Shown here one piece after another: positions 1 through 7,653 of a stretch of DNA of 10,657 nucleotides. The position numbers were made by a program, and so were the translations under genes. The notes beneath the pieces are model-generated. The model did not search any database. It saw only the letters and a list, made by a program, of their open reading frames with translations, and was not told the origin of the DNA. Position 1 is the stretch's first letter, and each line of letters starts with the position of its first letter. The DNA comes from Bacteroidota bacterium (lineage in GTDB: Bacteria; Bacteroidota; Bacteroidia; UKL13-3). The stretch covers positions 1 through 10,657 of the forward strand of contig VEQB01000054.1 of NCBI GenBank assembly GCA_018883485.1, given 5' to 3'.

Positions 1-1
1 A

Positions 2-391
2 TACTATGAAATTTGGATAAACTCTGACACGCTCCCTAAGCGAAATTCTGCTTGTGATTATTTACTCTATGTTGGCTACCAAAGGTCGGGTTTTAAATTG
101 ATGATAGATTCAGTTGCGTTTGCTGAACAGTTTAGCAACCCCAGCAATCCAGATCAATTAATAAGCGATATTATTAAACTCATTTATCCGGCAGATTTAA
201 GTGCAACTACCAAAGCATTTATAAAAACAGCTATTCTACTTTCGGGTCAAACCGGCGACTATCTATGGACAGATGCCTGGAATGCATATAAAAATAACCC
301 AAGCAATACTATGCTAAAAGATGCAGTAAAAACTAGGTTACAAGCCTTATTAAAATATTTGATGGGACAGGCAGAATATCAATTGTGCTAA
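2..391 (+). CDS. DUF1800 family protein, C-terminal part (5' end outside window)
   Basis: The reading frame is open from the first complete codon at position 2 to the TAA at 389-391, giving 129 visible residues, so the real start lies before the window; the in-frame TTG/ATG codons near 98-101 are internal. The C-terminal part is typical of DUF1800 proteins as I know them: a segment around YVGYQRSGFKL, then the phrases 'LLSGQTGDYLWTDAWNAY' and 'LLKYLMGQAEYQLC' just before the stop. DUF1800 proteins are usually exported and their function is unknown. The gene ends 13 bases before a DUF1501 gene on the same strand, the common DUF1800-DUF1501 pairing, so the two are probably co-transcribed. No T9SS sorting domain is present at this C-terminus. 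Family assignment rests on remembered sequence pattern, not a search. Confidence 0.82.
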   Translation, partial: YYEIWINSDTLPKRNSACDYLLYVGYQRSGFKLMIDSVAFAEQFSNPSNPDQLISDIIKLIYPADLSATTKAFIKTAILLSGQTGDYLWTDAWNAYKNNPSNTMLKDAVKTRLQALLKYLMGQAEYQLC

Positions 392-404
392 AAAGAATAC
401 GGAT

Positions 405-1985
405 ATGAACAGAAAAGAATTTTTAGGAAAATCAATTACTGCAGGCCTATTGCCAGTGGTGATAAACGGCTTTTCACTACAAGCATTTGCAGATTCACCT
501 TTAGTTACCTTTTTAGGCAAAGCAGGCAATGAAGACCGCGTATTGGTATTGATACAATTAAATGGTGGTAATGATGGTTTAAATACCATTATACCACTAG
601 ATCAATACAGCAGGTATAACGCTGCTAGAACAAATATTGCCATACCAGAAAACAAAGTTTTGGGCGTTACAGGCAATCAAACTTTGGGGTTTCATCCAAG
701 CATGACCCATATGCGTGCTATGTATGATAGCGGGCAAGTGAGTTTAATTCAAGGAGTAGGATATCCCAATCAAGATTTTTCACATTTTAGGTCAACCGAT
801 ATTTGGCTTACAGGAAGCGATGCAGATGAGAATATTGAAACAGGTTGGATGGGAAGATATTTAGATACCAAATTTCCAAATTTCCCAGAAGGTTATCCAA
901 ATACAACCAATCCAGATCCTCCCGCCATTCAAATTGGGGCAATGATTTCTCCAGCCTTGCAAGGTGGTTCAATGAGTTTAGGAATGAGTATTACTGATCC
1001 AACCAATTTCTATCAATTCATTAATGGCACCGTAGATCCAGCTCCGGCAACTCCTATGGGGCATGAACTTACTTTCTTGAGGTTAGTAGCGCAACAAACA
1101 CAGGCCTATTCTGGAACCATAAAAAGTGCGGCAGATAAGGCAACTAATAAATCAACTTTATATCCAGTAACAGGCCAAAATACCTTGGCAGACCAATTAA
1201 AAATAGTAGCCCGATTAGTGGCAGGTGGTTTAAAAACTAGAGTTTACATGGTAAGTTTGGGCGGCTTTGATACCCATGCCACGCAGGTTGCGGTAGGTTC
1301 AACAGAAACGGGAGCACATGCAACTTTATTGCAACGCGTTTCTGAAGCTGTAAATGCTTTCCAAAACGATTTAAAGTTATTAGGTATAGAAGAACGTGTT
1401 TTGGGCATGACCTTTTCGGAATTTGGAAGAAGGATTAAATCAAATGATAGTTTAGGAACAGACCATGGAGCCGCTGCACCATTATTTGTTTTTGGAAGCA
1501 AGGTTAACGGAGGTGTAATTGGTTCAAACCCAATTATACCAGATAACCCAAGCCCAGGAGATAGCTTAACCATGCAACATGATTTTAGATCTATCTATGC
1601 AAGCTTGTTAAAAGATTGGTTTGAAGTTAGCGATGCGGATTTGAACACAATTATGATGGGTAATTTTAATACACTACCCATTGTAAACAAAGGCGCTAAT
1701 GCTTTATCTGAAAACAGTATTGAAGCGGAAAAATTATTAAGTAATTACCCTAATCCTGCTCAAGATGAAACTACTGTTCGCTTTAGTTCATTAGGAGGTA
1801 ATGTGGAAATTCGTTTGTATGACCAATCTGGAAAAGAGCTTTTACTTTTGGTAAATGAAAAATATCCTTATGGTTTACATGAAATAAAACTAGACACAAG
1901 TAGTTTGGCACAAGGCGTTTATTTTTATCAAATGATAAATGGAAATAGAAAAGCCAGCAGAAAGTTAGTAGTTACAGGTAGGTAA
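405..1985 (+). CDS. DUF1501 family secreted protein with T9SS C-terminal sorting domain
   Basis: 526 residues. Residues 1-30 form an export signal: a basic start with NRKEFLGKS, then a hydrophobic stretch ending near AFA at 27-29. It resembles a Tat signal, common in DUF1501 proteins, but has R-K where the Tat motif has R-R. The DUF1501 domain spans about 45-425 with LNGGNDGLNT (52-61), GFDTH (287-291), EFGRR (339-343) and DHG (353-355). To my knowledge the family is grouped with the alkaline phosphatase/sulfatase fold, and the Asp and His residues in these motifs could be metal ligands; that is inference, and no substrate is known. Residues about 443-526 are a type A T9SS sorting domain, beginning NYPNPAQDETTV and ending in GVYFYQM...RKLVVTGR. 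The mature protein should therefore be secreted or surface-attached. The 3' end overlaps the convergent lipB gene by 14 bases. Confidence 0.93.
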   Translation: MNRKEFLGKSITAGLLPVVINGFSLQAFADSPLVTFLGKAGNEDRVLVLIQLNGGNDGLNTIIPLDQYSRYNAARTNIAIPENKVLGVTGNQTLGFHPSMTHMRAMYDSGQVSLIQGVGYPNQDFSHFRSTDIWLTGSDADENIETGWMGRYLDTKFPNFPEGYPNTTNPDPPAIQIGAMISPALQGGSMSLGMSITDPTNFYQFINGTVDPAPATPMGHELTFLRLVAQQTQAYSGTIKSAADKATNKSTLYPVTGQNTLADQLKIVARLVAGGLKTRVYMVSLGGFDTHATQVAVGSTETGAHATLLQRVSEAVNAFQNDLKLLGIEERVLGMTFSEFGRRIKSNDSLGTDHGAAAPLFVFGSKVNGGVIGSNPIIPDNPSPGDSLTMQHDFRSIYASLLKDWFEVSDADLNTIMMGNFNTLPIVNKGANALSENSIEAEKLLSNYPNPAQDETTVRFSSLGGNVEIRLYDQSGKELLLLVNEKYPYGLHEIKLDTSSLAQGVYFYQMINGNRKASRKLVVTGR

Positions 1986-2673
1986 AGTTAAACTGCTCGG
2001 CAATTTTTTCTTTTAAAACTTGTGAAACCTCTTCAAAGTTAAGTGCAAAGCCTAGCTCACGTTCCATGCTGGTAACACCTTTATCATCTATACCACAAGG
2101 AACAATATGTTTAAAATAGGAAAGGTTTGTATTCACATTTAGGGCAAAACCATGCATGGTAACCCAGCGGCTGCAGCGCACACCCATAGCACAAATTTTG
2201 CGGGCAGTAGGTTTATCGGGTTCTAACCAAACTCCAGTATAACCATCAAACCTATCGCCCTTTATACCATAATGCGCCAACATTTGAATAACAGATTCTT
2301 CTAGCAAGCGTAGATATTTATGGATGTCGGTAAAAATCTGCTCAAGGTCTAGAATAGGATATCCAACCAATTGGCCAGGGCCATGGTAAGTTATATCCCC
2401 ACCTCTATTAATAGGATAATAAGTAGCTTCAGCTTTTTGCAGCCCCTCCTCATTCAATAATAAATTTTGTGCATCTCCACTCTTACCAAGGGTAAATACA
2501 TGAGGGTGCTCACAAAAAATAAGATGGTGGGCTATGGGAATTGAAGACAATATAGTTGAAGCTCTCGCAGCTAGTTTTTGATCAGTTTTTCCTTTAAATA
2601 AAACTTCCTGTTTATCCCAAGCCTCTTGATAATCTATGACACCCCAATTTTGAAAATTTACCTCAATTGGCAT
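1972..2673 (-). CDS. lipB: Octanoyl-[acyl-carrier-protein]:protein N-octanoyltransferase LipB
   Basis: 233 residues, the usual length for LipB. The enzyme moves the octanoyl group from octanoyl-ACP to lipoyl domains of the 2-oxo acid dehydrogenases and glycine cleavage H protein; LipA then inserts sulfur. The LipB signature RGGDITYHGPGQ is at 90-101, the conserved Lys of the catalytic pair is K159 in ARKICAMGV, and the acyl-carrying Cys is C193 in VPCGID. MHGFALNVN (173-181) and GVTSMERE (199-206) also match the family. The protein is cytoplasmic. The ATG lies 2 bases after the stop of the TerC-family gene, so the two are very probably co-transcribed and translation may be coupled. The last 14 bases overlap the end of the convergent DUF1501 gene, leaving no room for a dedicated terminator between them. 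Confidence 0.97.
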   Translation of the reverse strand: MPIEVNFQNWGVIDYQEAWDKQEVLFKGKTDQKLAARASTILSSIPIAHHLIFCEHPHVFTLGKSGDAQNLLLNEEGLQKAEATYYPINRGGDITYHGPGQLVGYPILDLEQIFTDIHKYLRLLEESVIQMLAHYGIKGDRFDGYTGVWLEPDKPTARKICAMGVRCSRWVTMHGFALNVNTNLSYFKHIVPCGIDDKGVTSMERELGFALNFEEVSQVLKEKIAEQFNFTYL

Positions 2674-2675
2674 AT

Positions 2676-3440
2676 TTATTTGTAGAGATCTTTCAATTCA
2701 ACCGGTTTAGATTTCTTTTTGCGCATTTTCATATTAAGTATTTCAACTACTACAGCAAATGCCATGGCAAAATAAACATACCCTTTAAGATTATAATGCT
2801 CGGCCAAATCGTGGCTCCAACCCTCTGCCAAAAGCATGATACCAATAACAAGCAAAAAAGCCAATGCCAAAAGCTTAATACTTGGATGGAAATTGATAAA
2901 CTTGGAAATATAATTAGCAAAAAAGAGCATAATTACCATAGAGATAATTACGGCCAAAACCATAATAGGCAAATCTTGAACCAAGCCTACTGCTGTGATT
3001 ATGGAATCAAAAGAAAAAACAATATCTATGAGAATAACTTGAATTACAACCCTCCAAAATGTTGGGGTAATTTTAGCGCTCGTAACATCTGCATCATCCT
3101 CTAGCAACTCAATTATTTCTAATGTACTTTTATATAATAAAAACAAACCACCAGATATTAAGATAATATCTCTCCAACTAATGGCATGATCTAACAAATA
3201 AAAGATTGGCTCGCGGGCCTCATTTACCAAATAGCTAATAAATCCAAGAAGTACAATACGAATAAAAAGAGCGAAAAATAAGCCTAACTTACGGGCTGCA
3301 TTTTGCCTTTCTTTGGGTAGCCTCGAAGTTACTAAGGATATAAATATTACATTATCTATACCCAAAACTATTTCCATTACGGTTAAGGTAACAAGAGAGA
3401 ACCATGAAGATGCTTTGCTAAAAAGTTCTAGTATTTCCAT
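2676..3440 (-). CDS. TerC family integral membrane protein (putative metal-ion exporter)
   Basis: 254 residues with about seven hydrophobic segments. The paired TerC motifs are both present: EIVLGIDNVIF at 23-33 (E23, D29, N30) and IDIVFSFDSIITAVG at 138-152 (D139, D145). These acidic residues in membrane segments are the proposed metal-binding positions of the family. TerC relatives such as Alx and the Bacillus MeeF/MeeY proteins have been linked to manganese export, and others to tellurite resistance; which substrate applies here cannot be read from sequence. The C-terminal tail is basic (MRKKKSKP, about 239-246) and probably cytoplasmic. No ter-operon partners (terA, terB, terD, terE) are visible, which argues against a tellurite cassette. 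The gene sits 43 bases after miaA and 2 bases before lipB on the same strand, and may also have its own promoter in the 43-base gap. Confidence 0.93.
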   Translation of the reverse strand: MEILELFSKASSWFSLVTLTVMEIVLGIDNVIFISLVTSRLPKERQNAARKLGLFFALFIRIVLLGFISYLVNEAREPIFYLLDHAISWRDIILISGGLFLLYKSTLEIIELLEDDADVTSAKITPTFWRVVIQVILIDIVFSFDSIITAVGLVQDLPIMVLAVIISMVIMLFFANYISKFINFHPSIKLLALAFLLVIGIMLLAEGWSHDLAEHYNLKGYVYFAMAFAVVVEILNMKMRKKKSKPVELKDLYK

Positions 3441-3453
3441 TTTTTTGCCAATG

Positions 3454-3461
3454 CAAAAGTA
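3454..3461 (-). promoter_or_regulatory. Candidate -7 promoter element upstream of the TerC-family gene
   Basis: The minus strand reads TACTTTTG, a full match to the Bacteroidota -7 consensus TAnnTTTG, ending 14 bases before the TerC-family ATG. No good TTTG -33 element is found at the usual 19-21 base distance (that region is inside the end of miaA), so this may be a weak internal promoter or a chance match in AT-rich DNA. Confidence 0.3.
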
Positions 3462-3483
3462 AGAAAATTACGCATTTTAATAA

Positions 3484-4365
3484 CTAGGAAATTTCAGGTA
3501 GAATATTTTTAAGCTCTCCTACCTCATTTGCCCTTATCCAAGTAATTTCTGGATCAGCTTTAAACCAGGTGAGTTGCCTTTTGGCATAATTCCTAGAATG
3601 TTGTTTTATGAGTTCTATGGCCCGTTCTCTGCTTATTAATCCATCGAAATATTCAAACATTTCAGAATATCCCACCGTTTTTAAAGCATTACTTTCTCTA
3701 AATGGCAATAGAATTCTAGCTTCAGCTTCCAAACCATGCTCTACCATAATATCTACCCTTTTATTAATTCTTTGGTATAAAACCTCTCTTTCCATTGCAA
3801 TGGCATACTTAAGAATTCTAAAAGGACGTATTTTCTTTTCATTTTGAATACTTAACCCCTGCTTCAACTTTTCAATAGCGCGCATTAATCGCTGAGGATT
3901 TTTTAAATCCAATTGGGTTTGGTTTTGTGTTACATTAAGATATTGGCTTTGTAACCATTGCAACCCAAATTTCTCATAATTTATCTGCAAACTTTTTCTA
4001 AGCTCTAAGTCTGCTGGGGGCATAATATCTAAACCTTCACAAAGCGCTTTAAGGTATAATCCAGACCCCCCAACGGCAATTGCAATATCCTTCTTTTGAA
4101 AAATTTCATTAAGGGTTAGTAATGCGTCCTTTTCAAAATCTCCTGCTGAGTAATAATCCCAAGGCTCCCTTGTGTCAATAAAATGGTGTTTTATGGCTGC
4201 TAATTCTTCGCTATCCGGCTTTGCGGTGCCAATATCCATACCCTTGTAAAATTGGCGAGAATCTGCAGAAATAATTTCCGTTTGGTAGTGTTGAGCCCAC
4301 TCAATAGCCAATCGAGTTTTACCGCTGGCCGTAGCTCCCGTAATCACCAATAAGGTTTTTTCCAT
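3484..4365 (-). CDS. miaA: tRNA dimethylallyltransferase MiaA
   Basis: 293 residues from the chosen ATG. MiaA transfers a dimethylallyl group from dimethylallyl diphosphate to N6 of A37 in tRNAs reading codons that begin with U, giving i6A37. The P-loop GATASGKT is at 10-17, the conserved Asp in SADSRQFYKGMDIGTAKP is D35, AVGGSGLYLKAL is at 97-107, NPQRLMRAIE at 156-165, KTVGYSEMF at 229-237 and RNYAKRQLTWFK at 258-269. An alternative in-frame TTG lies 11 codons upstream at 4396-4398. I prefer the ATG at 4363-4365 because it places MEKTLLVITG at the family N-terminus, and the upstream codons read into the flank of a hairpin. MiaB, which acts on the MiaA product, is encoded in this window on the other strand. 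The TerC-family gene and lipB follow on the same strand. Confidence 0.96.
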   Translation of the reverse strand: MEKTLLVITGATASGKTRLAIEWAQHYQTEIISADSRQFYKGMDIGTAKPDSEELAAIKHHFIDTREPWDYYSAGDFEKDALLTLNEIFQKKDIAIAVGGSGLYLKALCEGLDIMPPADLELRKSLQINYEKFGLQWLQSQYLNVTQNQTQLDLKNPQRLMRAIEKLKQGLSIQNEKKIRPFRILKYAIAMEREVLYQRINKRVDIMVEHGLEAEARILLPFRESNALKTVGYSEMFEYFDGLISRERAIELIKQHSRNYAKRQLTWFKADPEITWIRANEVGELKNILPEIS

Positions 4366-4392
4366 TTTCAAAAATGCACACAAAAAGTATAG

Positions 4393-4432
4393 AAACAAAA
4401 AAGTCCCTTACCCGCATAAGTAAGGGTGTTTT
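4393..4432 (-). terminator. Rho-independent terminator-like hairpin upstream of miaA
   Basis: A perfect 7-bp stem, cccttac at 4405-4411 pairing with gtaaggg at 4420-4426, encloses an 8-base loop (4412-4419). On the minus strand it is followed by ACTTTTTTGTTT, a good U-tract, so it should terminate minus-strand transcription coming from the glycosyltransferase gene, whose stop is at 4569. The plus-strand tail (TGTTTTAG) is weaker, and A/T bases on both sides could extend the stem after a 2x2 mismatch. It lies about 30 bases before the miaA ATG and downstream of a candidate miaA promoter, so it could instead be an attenuator in the miaA leader. Confidence 0.6.
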
Positions 4433-4504
4433 AGTTTGAATAGCCAAAGCGATTAAATTATCACTACAAACAGATAGCAGTATTGAATATTGTAATAGGT
4501 TCCC

Positions 4505-4537
4505 CAAAAATAGAATTACAGAGCAATTTGGTTCAAA
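4505..4537 (-). promoter_or_regulatory. Candidate Bacteroidota promoter for miaA
   Basis: On the minus strand a -33 element TTTG (4537-4534) is followed after 21 bases by TATTTTTG (4512-4505), matching TTTG-N(19-21)-TAnnTTTG. Transcription would begin near position 4500 and give a leader of about 135 bases before the miaA ATG, crossing the hairpin at 4405-4426. A second -7 match, TAGGTTTG at 4556-4549, has no clear -33 partner. The rest of 4433-4568 shows no gene, tRNA or repeat that I can support. Confidence 0.4.
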
Positions 4538-4568
4538 ATGAAACACGGCAAACCTAACCTAAAAACTG

Positions 4569-5714
4569 TTAATTGATGCGAATGGAATTATTTAAATGAA
4601 AATAGATCTTTTCCAATTTATCATATTCATTTTCCCAATTGTATTGATATTGGGACCAATATAATCCTTGCTCACTTTTTTGGTTTAGCACATTAGTTTC
4701 AAGCAATAGTTTCTCTATCGCATTGGCTATTTCGTGGGCGCTTTTTAGGTTTACAGTAACCCCAATATTGCATTTTTGATTTAACGCGTAATAAATATGT
4801 GAATTGCAGAAAATAGCGGGTAAACCAACTGCCATATATTCAAAGAGCTTTCTTTCATGACTCACCAGCATTTCTTGTGGTTGGTCTTTTAAACAAATAC
4901 CAATTTTGCATTGCTTAGAAATAGCATAAGACTCTTCTATAGAGAGTTTACCATAATAGGTAACCTCATGTTTAATTTCTTCCCAATAGGGCAAGTGATC
5001 AAATCCTTTAATTACCCCATTGCCAAAATAACCAATAAGATGAAGGTGCGTAGGAATACCTTTTTTCTTTAACTCCCACATGGCAGCTAATAAATAATCT
5101 ACCTCATAATACATATCGCGAATCATGCCAATATAAAAGAGATGATTACCAGGCAAAGCCGCCCGGTTAGAAACGCGGTACGGAGCCAATTGCTGAATGT
5201 CGGCAAAGTTTTGTATGATGCTGCACTCTTCCTCTTTAACAAAAAAGGAGTTTAAAAAACGTGGAGACGCAACTACTACTATAAAATAAAGAAAGTGCTT
5301 AGCCACCCGCAACAAAACATTATAAGCTAGGGCCGCTATTTTTTTGATCCAAGGTTTGACCCAAGGTTTTAATAAGATATCGTGATAGGTGTTTTCATGA
5401 ATATCATACACCACCTTTTTTCCATTTAAAGCCAGCACAATTCCGTAGGGAATCATTTCGGCATCATGAATGTGATAAATATCTGCATCTGAAAACAGGG
5501 CTTCCTTAAATACATGAAAGGCAGTTAGGGTAAATCTTTTAAAAAAGGAGTTGGGCTTTTTAATTCCAATTACATTCACACCTTTAATAAGGCCAGACTT
5601 TTCGCCAATAGCAATAAGTGTTACTTGGTGCTTATTGGCTAGAGAAACGCATTCACGTTGAAATACGCGTGTATCCCAAATGGAATGAACAGTAGAAAAA
5701 TGGCAAATTTTCAT
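4569..5714 (-). CDS. Family-4 glycosyltransferase (GT-B fold)
   Basis: 381 residues with the two-domain layout of GT4 enzymes. The N-terminal acceptor half contains [13 protein letters not shown] (14-26), [11 protein letters not shown] (76-86) and VVYDIHEN (101-108). The C-terminal nucleotide-sugar half begins around FYIGMIRD (193-200) and contains [18 protein letters not shown] (285-302), with E287 and E292 near the expected donor-binding E-x7-E region, though spaced differently. There is no signal peptide or convincing membrane span; the hydrophobic run near 141-149 looks like a Rossmann strand. Donor and acceptor cannot be deduced. Its ATG overlaps the stop of the acyl-CoA dehydrogenase gene by 4 bases (ATGA), indicating translational coupling. 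No polysaccharide export or polymerase genes are adjacent, so it does not sit in an obvious surface-glycan cluster. A hairpin about 145 bases after its stop probably ends the transcript. Confidence 0.9.
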   Translation of the reverse strand: MKICHFSTVHSIWDTRVFQRECVSLANKHQVTLIAIGEKSGLIKGVNVIGIKKPNSFFKRFTLTAFHVFKEALFSDADIYHIHDAEMIPYGIVLALNGKKVVYDIHENTYHDILLKPWVKPWIKKIAALAYNVLLRVAKHFLYFIVVVASPRFLNSFFVKEEECSIIQNFADIQQLAPYRVSNRAALPGNHLFYIGMIRDMYYEVDYLLAAMWELKKKGIPTHLHLIGYFGNGVIKGFDHLPYWEEIKHEVTYYGKLSIEESYAISKQCKIGICLKDQPQEMLVSHERKLFEYMAVGLPAIFCNSHIYYALNQKCNIGVTVNLKSAHEIANAIEKLLLETNVLNQKSEQGLYWSQYQYNWENEYDKLEKIYFHLNNSIRIN

Positions 5715-6853
5715 TTAAGTACCGCACGAGAAATCACCAGCTTTTGTATTTCGCTGGTTCCCTCTCCTATGGTACATAATTTAGAATCGCGGTAGAATTT
5801 CTCAACCGGAAAATCTTTGGTGTAGCCATAACCGCCAAAAATCTGTACGGCCTCTGTTGAATTTCTAACCGCTACTTCACTAGCATAGTATTTTGCCATA
5901 GCACCTTCCTTATTTACACTTAGGTTTTTGTTCTTTCTATCGGCTGCTTGAAGAATTAATAGTTCGGAGGCTTCTATTTGTGTAGCCATATCTGCCAACT
6001 TAAAAGCTATACCCTGGAAGCTGCTAATAGGTTGCCCAAATTGGTGGCGTTCTTTAGAATATTTTAAAGCGGCTTCATACGCACCTTTAGCAATACCTAA
6101 AGATAAGGCAGCAATAGAAATTCTACCTCCGTCTAATATTTTCATTGCCTGCTTGAACCCATCCCCTATATTACCCAATACATTTTCTTCGGGTATTCTG
6201 CAATCTTCAAATATGAGTTCGGCAGTTTCACTGGCACGCATGCCTAATTTATTTTCTTTCTTACCGCCTTTAAAACCAGGTGTTCCGCGTTCTACAACAA
6301 AGGCTGTAATGCCGTTACTATCTAACAAATCTCCTGTTCTGGCTAACACTACAGCTACATTACCAGTAATACCATGTGTAATCCAATTCTTGGTTCCATT
6401 TAACACCCAATGATTGCCCTCTTTTTTGGCAACACATTGCATGCGCAAAGCATCACTTCCTGTATTAGCCTCTGTTAAACCCCAAGCTCCAATCCATTCA
6501 CCAGTAGCTAATTTAGGAAGCCATTTTTTCTTTTGCGCTTCATTCCCAAAATACATGATATGTCCGGTACACAAACTATTGTGAGCGGCCATACTTAAAC
6601 CCACCGAACCACATACTTTAGATAATTCTACTATGGCCGTTACATATTCAAAATAACCAAAGCCAGCACCTCCATATTCTTCTGGCACTAAAACACCCAA
6701 TAATCCCAATTCCCCCATTTCTCTAAACATTTCAATAGGGAAATATTGAGCCTCATCCCATTCCATAATATTTGGACGCACATGTTTTTCTGCAAAATCG
6801 CGCACCATTTGCGCAATCATCTTTTGATTCTCAGTTTGTTCGAAACTTAGCAT
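5711..6853 (-). CDS. Acyl-CoA dehydrogenase (short/branched-chain type)
   Basis: 380 residues, the standard length for this FAD enzyme, which introduces the alpha-beta double bond into acyl-CoA and passes electrons to electron-transferring flavoprotein. The first family signature, [13 protein letters not shown], is at 122-134. The second, [20 protein letters not shown], is at 337-356. The catalytic base is E364 in IGEGTSEIQ, the position used by short- and medium-chain enzymes and by bacterial butyryl-CoA dehydrogenases, rather than the shifted Glu of isovaleryl-CoA dehydrogenase. The [12 protein letters not shown] segment is at 269-280. The chain-length preference is uncertain. The gene probably starts a transcript: an imperfect -7 element (TATAATTG, 6901-6894) precedes it. 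The downstream glycosyltransferase is coupled by a 4-base overlap, an unexpected metabolic partner. No etf or thiolase gene is nearby. Confidence 0.96.
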   Translation of the reverse strand: MLSFEQTENQKMIAQMVRDFAEKHVRPNIMEWDEAQYFPIEMFREMGELGLLGVLVPEEYGGAGFGYFEYVTAIVELSKVCGSVGLSMAAHNSLCTGHIMYFGNEAQKKKWLPKLATGEWIGAWGLTEANTGSDALRMQCVAKKEGNHWVLNGTKNWITHGITGNVAVVLARTGDLLDSNGITAFVVERGTPGFKGGKKENKLGMRASETAELIFEDCRIPEENVLGNIGDGFKQAMKILDGGRISIAALSLGIAKGAYEAALKYSKERHQFGQPISSFQGIAFKLADMATQIEASELLILQAADRKNKNLSVNKEGAMAKYYASEVAVRNSTEAVQIFGGYGYTKDFPVEKFYRDSKLCTIGEGTSEIQKLVISRAVLK

Positions 6854-6933
6854 AAACTAGTTATATATAATTAATATTGTATAAATATTGAAGCAATTAT
6901 AATTCAAATGTTTCTAAATTTAACAATGAAAAC

Positions 6934-7653
6934 TTACTCAAGTTTTAGGTAAGGATTTATTAATTCAAAAATACTATCATTTATTAACTTAATGTCCCTT
7001 AAATCGCTCAACTTAGAAAAATTGCCATGTTGCTTGCGATAGTTAACAATCGCTTTAGATAATTTGTATTTAAAATAAGGATGTTTACTTAGTTCTTCAT
7101 AACTAACTTGGTTCAAGTTAAATTGATAACCACTTACCTCATTAAGCAATAGCCTTTCTTTTAAATCAAACAGTAAGTCTTCTTTAAAACCGTAAACTTC
7201 TGTAAGTTGATTTAAATTATGAAAAGCACCCAGTTTTTTTCTAAATTGAATGATTCTTGACGCCAAGGTAGGCCCAACACCGGGCAATGCCACCCATGCA
7301 GTGCTATCTGCAGAGTTAATATCAATAGGAGAGGTACTAACTTTTTTTGCTTGGTATTGATGCGAAAATTTTGATACCGAGAATAAACTACTGTCTCTCT
7401 TCTTATAACTTGGATAATTCACCCACTTATTATTTGTGCTTTTACTGTAATTCTGCTCCTCATGAAAGATGGCATCCGCTGCAACTTCAACTTCACTTAG
7501 TTTAAACTCTAGCAAAGGATTAGGTTCAAACCAAGCCAAGGCTACTCTTATACCAATTGCTAAAAATAAGAGCACCAACAAGCCTCGTATACCTTTTTGC
7601 TCTTGGGTATTAAAGTAAAAATAGGCTCTAAAGAATTGCTCAATCTTCTTCAT
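6934..7653 (-). CDS. Membrane-anchored helix-hairpin-helix (ComEA-like) protein
   Basis: 239 residues. A basic, aromatic N-terminus (1-23) precedes a single membrane segment at about 24-41 (LLVLLFLAIGIRVALAW), then a polar linker to about residue 108. The C-terminal half carries two helix-hairpin-helix units. The first, about 110-144, has INSADSTAWVALPGVGPTLA with the classic PGVG turn. The second, about 178-212, has FNLNQVSYEELSKHPYF and YRKQHGNFSKL, with a degenerate turn (HPYF). HhH units bind the DNA backbone non-specifically. The layout resembles ComEA, the DNA receptor of natural competence, but this form is widespread in Bacteroidota and competence has not been shown for it. Orientation is probably C-terminus outside the cytoplasm (inferred). 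The start overlaps the preceding small membrane-protein gene by 14 bases, so it belongs to the same transcript as the RmlD-like reductase. Confidence 0.88.
   Translation of the reverse strand: MKKIEQFFRAYFYFNTQEQKGIRGLLVLLFLAIGIRVALAWFEPNPLLEFKLSEVEVAADAIFHEEQNYSKSTNNKWVNYPSYKKRDSSLFSVSKFSHQYQAKKVSTSPIDINSADSTAWVALPGVGPTLASRIIQFRKKLGAFHNLNQLTEVYGFKEDLLFDLKERLLLNEVSGYQFNLNQVSYEELSKHPYFKYKLSKAIVNYRKQHGNFSKLSDLRDIKLINDSIFELINPYLKLE

Noticed and set aside
98..391. A complete small gene starting at TTG 98 or ATG 101
   Set aside because: The frame stays open upstream to the window edge and the upstream residues read as continuous DUF1800 protein, so this is an internal position in a truncated gene.
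2667..3104. 145-codon plus-strand frame
   Set aside because: It lies wholly antisense to the TerC-family gene, and its composition (rich in Asn, Lys, His, Ile) reflects the reverse of membrane-protein codons. No known motif.
4366..4398. Longer miaA start at TTG 4396-4398
   Set aside because: It would add 11 residues not seen at the MiaA N-terminus and overlap the T-tract of the hairpin. The ATG at 4363-4365 fits the family start.
4319..4546. 75-codon minus-strand frame across the miaA leader
   Set aside because: It begins at GTG, crosses the hairpin and runs into the miaA coding region in another frame. It has hydrophobic patches but no start or overlap that supports translation.
4520..4550. 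tRNA T-arm-like stretch (ggttcaaaat)
   Set aside because: No acceptor, D or anticodon stems can be built around it on either strand.
6153..6413. 86-codon plus-strand frame
   Set aside because: It is antisense inside the acyl-CoA dehydrogenase coding region, with no independent support.
6854..6933. AT-only inverted repeats (such as ttatatataa and aatatt copies)
   Set aside because: Short self-complementary A/T runs are expected by chance in AT-rich intergenic DNA; there is no GC-containing stem for a terminator.
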